From: Actinomycetota bacterium
Lineage (GTDB): Bacteria; Actinomycetota; Thermoleophilia; RBG-16-64-13
NCBI GenBank assembly: GCA_012514635.1
Contig: JAAYZX010000081.1
Span: 1 to 55,040, forward strand
Length of the DNA: 55,040 nucleotides
Reading direction: 5' to 3'
Shown here: one piece after another, positions 50,878-55,040 of the stretch
Layout: every line of letters starts with the position of its first letter
Numbering within the stretch: the stretch's first letter is position 1
Position numbers and translations under genes: made by a program
Notes under the pieces: model-generated
Told to the model about the DNA's origin: nothing
Databases searched by the model: none
The model's input: only the letters and a program-made list of their open reading frames with translations

Positions 50878-52056
50878 TTATACGAAGCCGTTCTCTGCGT
50901 GTTTCTGGGCAATGGTGGCGGCCAACTGCTCGAGTGCTTCTAGATCGGTCTGGGAAGGTACGCCTTTACAGAGAATCGGTTCTAATACCTCCACCTTGAG
51001 GTTGGAGATCATGCCGGCCAGGGTTTCGACCGTCATCCCTCCCCAGGCATACGAACCGATGATGGAGACGAACTTGGCCTTGGGTCTCAGTGCATTGGCC
51101 AGGAAAGTGGCGTACGCAGCCAAAGGGTGGGGGCCGGCGAGGACGGTGGGAGCACCCACCACAATAGTGGCGGCGTCGACCAGGGCCATGGCCAGTTTGC
51201 CAATATCGGTAACGGCCAGATTGAACAGTTCCACCCGCACGCCTCGGTCCACCAGCGCGGACGCGAAATGATCCACCATTTGCGCCGTACTGCCGTGCAT
51301 GGAGACGTAGGGTAGCACCACCACGTTCTGGGGAGGACCCGAGACCCAATCCTGGTAGGCGTCCAATATCAGGCTGGGATCGTCGTAGATCTGCCCGTGA
51401 CTCGGGGCTATCATCTGGATGTCGTAAGCACTGAGTTTCTCGATATTTCTCTTGATGATGTGCCGGAACGGCATCATGATCTCGGCGAAATATCTCTTGG
51501 CGGCTTCGTAAACACGTCCACGGTCGCGTACATACAGATCTGTAGTGGCGATGTGCGAGCCGTAGAAGTCACAACTGAAGAGTATGCGATCCTCTTCCAG
51601 ATACGTGACCATCGTCTCCGGCCAGTGCACCCACGGAGTGTGGATGAATTTGAGCGTCTTGTCTCCCAAGGAGAGAGTTTCTCCGTCGTTCACTGTGAGA
51701 AATACGTCCTCAGCAATGCCGAGGGCATCGATCAGTATGGGTTTGGCTTTGGGGGTCGTCACCACCTTTGCTTGTGGAAAACGCTCGAGTACGGCGGGGA
51801 TGGTGCCGGAGTGATCCTGCTCGGCATGATGAGAGATTATGTAGTCCAGTTTAGACACGGTGGCCAACTGCTCCAACAGTTGCTCGGTCATGGGTGGATC
51901 TACGGTGTCCAGAAGTGCGGTCTGCTCGCCGCCCTCGATAAGATAGGCGTTGTAGCTGGTTCCGTCCGGAAGCGGTATGAGCGAGTCAAAGAGTCGCCTG
52001 TCCCAGTCGATTGCGCCCATCCAGTAGATGTTCTTTTTGATTTCTCTTCGGTCCAT
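50878..52056 (-). CDS. Flavodiiron protein (O2/NO reductase, ROO/FprA type)
   Basis: 392 aa: an MBL-fold diiron domain followed by a flavodoxin domain. The diiron ligands are all present: HHAEQDHSG (His, Glu, Asp, His), the histidine of WVHWPETM, the bridging Asp in FSCDFYGSH and the histidine of APSHGQ. The FMN loop is VSMHGSTAQMV with APTVLAG and GSYAWGG. No rubredoxin domain. It reduces O2 to water or NO to N2O, protecting anaerobic metabolism. ATG with GGAG before it. It lies between flavodoxin, a possible electron donor, and Hcp. Confidence 0.95.
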   Translation of the reverse strand: MDRREIKKNIYWMGAIDWDRRLFDSLIPLPDGTSYNAYLIEGGEQTALLDTVDPPMTEQLLEQLATVSKLDYIISHHAEQDHSGTIPAVLERFPQAKVVTTPKAKPILIDALGIAEDVFLTVNDGETLSLGDKTLKFIHTPWVHWPETMVTYLEEDRILFSCDFYGSHIATTDLYVRDRGRVYEAAKRYFAEIMMPFRHIIKRNIEKLSAYDIQMIAPSHGQIYDDPSLILDAYQDWVSGPPQNVVVLPYVSMHGSTAQMVDHFASALVDRGVRVELFNLAVTDIGKLAMALVDAATIVVGAPTVLAGPHPLAAYATFLANALRPKAKFVSIIGSYAWGGMTVETLAGMISNLKVEVLEPILCKGVPSQTDLEALEQLAATIAQKHAENGFV

Positions 52057-52128
52057 GAGATCAACTCCAGGCTGGGGGTGTGGCAGACGGCGCGCAGGTA
52101 CGTGCCGTGCCCTTGATATTTCCGCTAT

Positions 52129-52566
52129 CTATGCGCCCATCTTCTGGGCGATGAGTTCGCCATAACTTGCAGCCCGCGCGCATTCGTCATCTGTGGCGGG
52201 AGTCTTGACAACGAGCGGCTCGGGGAGCATGTCCATCTCCAGCCGACCGCCCATGGCGGCAGAGATGATGTCGGGAGCTTCTCCGCTCCAGCCGTAGGCA
52301 CCGAAGGCTGCCCCCACTTTGCCCTTGAGCTCGGCTTCTGCCGCCAACTCTAGGATGCGCGCGGTATCCTCCAGAGGCTCCGTGTAGTAGGTGGGGGAAC
52401 CTAGAACGTACCCATCGAAATTCTTGAGATCTTCAACTGACGCCAGCTCTTCACTTTCCTTAATGGTTACCTCCACGCCTTTGGAATTCAGGCCTTCGCT
52501 TATGCACTCGGCCAGTTTCTTGGTGGCCCCTTTTTTGGTGTTGTAGATTACAAGTGCCGTCTTCAT
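52129..52566 (-). CDS. Flavodoxin
   Basis: 145 aa, single-domain FMN carrier. The phosphate loop is YNTKKGATKKLAE; the two isoalloxazine loops are GSPTYYTEPLED and GAYGWSGEAPD. The C terminus lies over the flavin as in flavodoxins fused to flavodiiron proteins. It probably passes electrons to the flavodiiron protein and/or Hcp encoded downstream. ATG preceded by GGAGG. It starts 27 bases after the large UxaA-type subunit gene. Confidence 0.93.
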   Translation of the reverse strand: MKTALVIYNTKKGATKKLAECISEGLNSKGVEVTIKESEELASVEDLKNFDGYVLGSPTYYTEPLEDTARILELAAEAELKGKVGAAFGAYGWSGEAPDIISAAMGGRLEMDMLPEPLVVKTPATDDECARAASYGELIAQKMGA

Positions 52567-52593
52567 TCCCTCGGCCTCCGCTGGGACAAAATG

Positions 52594-53757
52594 CTAGATC
52601 ACCGGTCCGGTTGTGTAGATATTCATGGAGCGAATGTACTTGATGGCCTCACTCTTGGTGGCCTCGCCGGAGAGGACCCGTAGAAGGATCTTCAGCGTTT
52701 CTTCTCCCACCTCCTCGATGGATTTCCGGCCGGTGATGATCAAACCGGCGTTGATATCCATGTCGTGAATCATCTTTTGGTACGTCACTGGATTGCCGCA
52801 GATCTTTAGAACAGGAACAATGGGAAATCCTTGTGGAGCACCGCGACCGGTGGAAAAAAGCATAGCTTGAGCACCGGCTATAGCCATGGCCGTCAGCACT
52901 TCAGCTTCACGTCCGGGAGTGTCCTTCAAGAAGAGTCCCTTACCGCGCGGTTTTTCATCGTATGCCAGAACGCCTTCGATAGGTCGTGTTCCTGATTTGA
53001 TGATGGCGCCCAGCGATTTCTCTTCAATGGAACTCAGGCCCCCGGCGATGTTGCCGGGTGTTGGTTGCGATCCTCGCATGTCCACGCCTACCGATTTTGC
53101 TCTGGCTTCCATGTTCTCCACGATCTCGTATATGCGTCGCGCTACGTCCTGCGTGCGGGCACGTTTGGCCAGCACATGCTCGGCGCCAATGACTTCCGTA
53201 GTTTCACCGAAAATGACTGTGGCGCCCGCGTCGATCAGTTGATCGGTTACATACCCGATGACGGGATTAGAAGAAACGCCTGAAGTTGTGTCTGACGCTC
53301 CGCACTTGAGACCAAGGACCAGTTCGGATATATCAACAGGCTCTCTTTGTAGGCCCGAGACTTTCAGTACCAACTTCTGAACAATATCTACGCCTTGCTG
53401 CACGGCGCGGGAAGTGCCACCAAGGTCCTGCACTCTGATTCGCTCTACAGGCTTGCCGGTGGCGGCGATCTCCTCTACCACTCGATCACTGTCTACGCCT
53501 TCGCACCCCAGACTTACAACCAGGGCAGCAGCGGTGTTGGGGTTCTGTCCCAGACCGATCAGTGCATTAGTGACCATTGTGAGATCCGGCCCCAATTGGC
53601 AGCACCCCTGTGAATGGAAGATGCCGCGCGACCCCTCGGTCAGCCGTACTATTTCGTCCACCACTTCGGTTATGCAGACCACGCTGGGGATCACCGTGAC
53701 GTAGTTGCGGGACCCAACCGATCCATCTTCGCGGATGTAGCCCGTAAATTTCATCAT
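52594..53757 (-). CDS. UxaA/SuyB-family lyase, large subunit
   Basis: 387 aa, matching the C-terminal part of altronate/galactarate dehydratase and the separate SuyB subunit of (2R)-sulfolactate sulfo-lyase. Conserved: GYIREDGSVGSRNYVTVIPS at the start, HSQGCCQLGPDL, SLGCEGV, LGLKCGASDTTSGVSSNP (cysteines likely to bind Fe), FGETTEVIGAEH and PRGKGLFLKDTPGREAE. The enzyme eliminates water or sulfite from a hydroxy acid. Both options fit; a separate small subunit as seen here is the SuyAB arrangement. ATG overlaps the small-subunit stop and follows AAGGA. Confidence 0.88.
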   Translation of the reverse strand: MMKFTGYIREDGSVGSRNYVTVIPSVVCITEVVDEIVRLTEGSRGIFHSQGCCQLGPDLTMVTNALIGLGQNPNTAAALVVSLGCEGVDSDRVVEEIAATGKPVERIRVQDLGGTSRAVQQGVDIVQKLVLKVSGLQREPVDISELVLGLKCGASDTTSGVSSNPVIGYVTDQLIDAGATVIFGETTEVIGAEHVLAKRARTQDVARRIYEIVENMEARAKSVGVDMRGSQPTPGNIAGGLSSIEEKSLGAIIKSGTRPIEGVLAYDEKPRGKGLFLKDTPGREAEVLTAMAIAGAQAMLFSTGRGAPQGFPIVPVLKICGNPVTYQKMIHDMDINAGLIITGRKSIEEVGEETLKILLRVLSGEATKSEAIKYIRSMNIYTTGPVI

Positions 53758-54089
53758 GCTCTTCCTTCGGAGGCTGCAACGTCGCCCCGGCCACGGCGGC
53801 TTTCTATGTTATGAACGTGAACGTGCTCTCCGGCGTCGATGGCTCTGGTCGCTCGGCCGATAACCTCGCCATACTTGATGACGTCCTCGCCGGCGGCTAT
53901 AGGGCGTACTGCAATCTTGTGCCCGTAGGGGATGGGATTCAAAACGGTGATTTCTTCCGCTTCTCCGCGGGCGTCCCTCACCAGCACCGTCTCGCCTTGA
54001 TCTACGCGGCCGGATTCGGCTTCGACGAACACGGTGGCGACATTGTCGTTGTCGGTGAGTTGTAGACCGATATTGGTCGGTGCTGCCAT
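53754..54089 (-). CDS. SAF-domain small subunit of UxaA/SuyA-type lyase
   Basis: 111 aa. The SAF fold is visible: NVATVFVEAESGRVDQGETV, then NPIPYGHKIAVRPIAAGEDVIKYGEVIGRAT-type core ending in AIDAGEHVHVHN, which is the diagnostic HVHN end of UxaA N-terminal domains and SuyA. It forms part of the active site with the large subunit. The ATG before AAPTNIGLQL has GGAGATGGT; the open frame upstream is not family-like. It overlaps the large-subunit start. Confidence 0.88.
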   Translation of the reverse strand: MAAPTNIGLQLTDNDNVATVFVEAESGRVDQGETVLVRDARGEAEEITVLNPIPYGHKIAVRPIAAGEDVIKYGEVIGRATRAIDAGEHVHVHNIESRRGRGDVAASEGRA

Positions 54090-54159
54090 ACCATCTCCAA
54101 TCTCGATGCTTGTCTTTGGCTGCTGGAACGGCACGTCGTGGGTCTGTGAGTATGAGGGC

Positions 54160-54193
54160 GTGCCGAGGCCGGAGAGGTGCCGAGGCCGGAGAG
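54160..54193. repeat. Exact 17-bp tandem duplication
   Basis: GTGCCGAGGCCGGAGAG occurs twice head to tail (54160-54176, 54177-54193) in the gap between the aquaglyceroporin and the SAF-domain subunit. Confidence 0.9.
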
Positions 54194-54227
54194 GAACCAG
54201 AGCTGGGAGTGATGGGCCAAGGGTATT

Positions 54228-54261
54228 CCGGCACCTGTGCAGTCCCGGCACCTGTGCAGTC
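54228..54261. repeat. Second exact 17-bp tandem duplication
   Basis: CCGGCACCTGTGCAGTC occurs twice head to tail (54228-54244, 54245-54261), only 34 bases from the first duplication and with the same unit length but a different sequence. GAGCACCTGG just after it is a partial third copy. Confidence 0.9.
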
Positions 54262-54282
54262 CTGAGCACCTGGTAATGTAGA

Positions 54283-55040
54283 CTACAATTCTATTACTCG
54301 AATGAGTTCCCAGCCGAGTTTCCATACCAGAGCACCGATCACCCCACCGACGATAGGGCCGATAATGGGAACGGTAAGACCATAAGTCCAATCGGATGGT
54401 GCCTTATTCTTTATTGGCAGCACCGCGTGGGCAAGACGGGGGCCGAGGTCACGAGCCGGGTTGATGGCGTACCCGGTGGGGCCGCCGAGGCTGTTGCCTA
54501 CAACCAGGATGAGAAGGCCGACGACGAATGCCTGGAGCCCGCCGCTCACGCCTCCCACTTGGATTTCCCCTTCACCTAGATTGGCCGACCCGTATTGAGC
54601 GATGGCGAGCACGCCCAACACCAGGATGCCGGTACCGATGGCTTCGGTCATGCCGTTCCAGAAGTAGTTGCGGATTTCCGGGATGGTGCAGAAGACGCTT
54701 CGTTTGGCAATGGGGTCTTCAGTGGCGTCGAAGTGTTGCTTGTAGGTGAGGTAGACGAAGACTGCGCCGATGAAGCCGCCGATTATCTGGGCGATGATGT
54801 AGCCGGGTACCAGCGACCAAGGGAACATGCCGATGACCGCAAAAGCCACGGTGATGGCGGGATTGATGTGTCCGCCACTGACCCAACCACAAGCGTAGAT
54901 GGCTACCATCACGCCCAAACCCCAGGCCACGTTAATGAGGAGCCAGCCGCCACCCTTGCCTTTAGTCTTGTCCAGGAGAACGTTGGCGACCACGCCCACA
55001 CCCAAAACAATGAGGATCATAGTTCCCATCATCTCAGCGA
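54283..55040 (-). CDS. Aquaglyceroporin (MIP family, GlpF-like), N terminus cut
   Basis: At least 249 aa with six membrane helices and two half-helices. The NPA boxes are GGHINPAITVA and GYAINPARDLGPRL; the Asp after the second NPAR is typical of glycerol-conducting channels rather than water-only aquaporins. The visible frame continues with Ala-Glu before MMGTMILIVLG, matching the family opening AEFxGT, so the real start lies outside the window. It may import glycerol or an undissociated small hydroxy acid for the lyase encoded next. TAG stop; 193 bp to the small-subunit gene. Confidence 0.92.
   Translation of the reverse strand, partial: AEMMGTMILIVLGVGVVANVLLDKTKGKGGGWLLINVAWGLGVMVAIYACGWVSGGHINPAITVAFAVIGMFPWSLVPGYIIAQIIGGFIGAVFVYLTYKQHFDATEDPIAKRSVFCTIPEIRNYFWNGMTEAIGTGILVLGVLAIAQYGSANLGEGEIQVGGVSGGLQAFVVGLLILVVGNSLGGPTGYAINPARDLGPRLAHAVLPIKNKAPSDWTYGLTVPIIGPIVGGVIGALVWKLGWELIRVIEL

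Overview
The window is GC-rich bacterial chromosome, densely coded on both strands, with many GTG starts, strong Shine-Dalgarno sequences and several genes that look leaderless. There is no phage, insertion sequence, CRISPR array, rRNA or recognisable tRNA. Gram-positive-type surface features (an S-layer-homology protein with IPT/TIG domains, a long-N-terminus signal peptidase I), an F420/FMN-type luciferase-like oxidoreductase, and a strict-anaerobe-type hybrid cluster protein next to a flavodiiron protein suggest an anaerobic or microaerophilic, heterotrophic Gram-positive bacterium, possibly a deep-branching actinobacterial lineage. That placement is inference; no marker gene here settles it.

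Layout. 1-3 kb: a DUF255 thioredoxin-fold protein (cut by the window edge), a HAD phosphatase, lepB and an NAD-dependent epimerase that overlaps lepB tail to tail. 3-8.5 kb, plus strand: metallo-beta-lactamase hydrolase, acyl-CoA ligase and adenine-deaminase-like amidohydrolase in one coupled operon, followed by endonuclease V and a small cupin. 8.5-15.3 kb, minus strand: a full-length Lhr-type helicase followed closely by a fusion of a HAD phosphatase to a HypE/ThiL-like AIR-synthase domain. 15.3-20.6 kb: alpha/beta hydrolase, secreted clan GH-A-like lipoprotein, SDR, and proA translationally coupled to a phosphomannose-isomerase-type cupin. 20.9-25.5 kb: signal-peptide/3xSLH/7xIPT surface protein, hisF and a membrane protein. 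25.5-28 kb: a decayed MFS transporter, a HAD-IB phosphatase and a nitroreductase. 28-32.4 kb: a MarR regulator leading a three-subunit molybdenum hydroxylase operon that ends in a strong hairpin. 32.5-35 kb: M19 dipeptidase and MFS exporter. 35.2-40.8 kb: luciferase-like oxidoreductase, DUF58, DUF4129 membrane protein, MoxR ATPase and a 5'-nucleotidase-like HAD protein in one run.

40.8-49.1 kb, minus strand: a seven-gene peptide uptake and cleavage operon (binding protein, two permeases, two paralogous M24 peptidases, two ATPases), driven by a promoter whose -35/-10 spacer is largely occupied by a perfect palindrome. 49.2-55 kb, minus strand: aquaglyceroporin, a two-subunit UxaA/SuyAB-family lyase, flavodoxin, flavodiiron protein and hybrid cluster protein, an apparent link between catabolism of a small hydroxy acid and O2/NO detoxification.

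The most notable unexplained signals are: this last cluster; the operator architecture of the peptide operon with a separate 21-nt-period direct repeat upstream; the HAD-AIRS fusion; a series of perfect GC-rich hairpins (11-18 bp stems), most of them inside coding sequences; and several exact 14- or 17-bp tandem duplications between genes.
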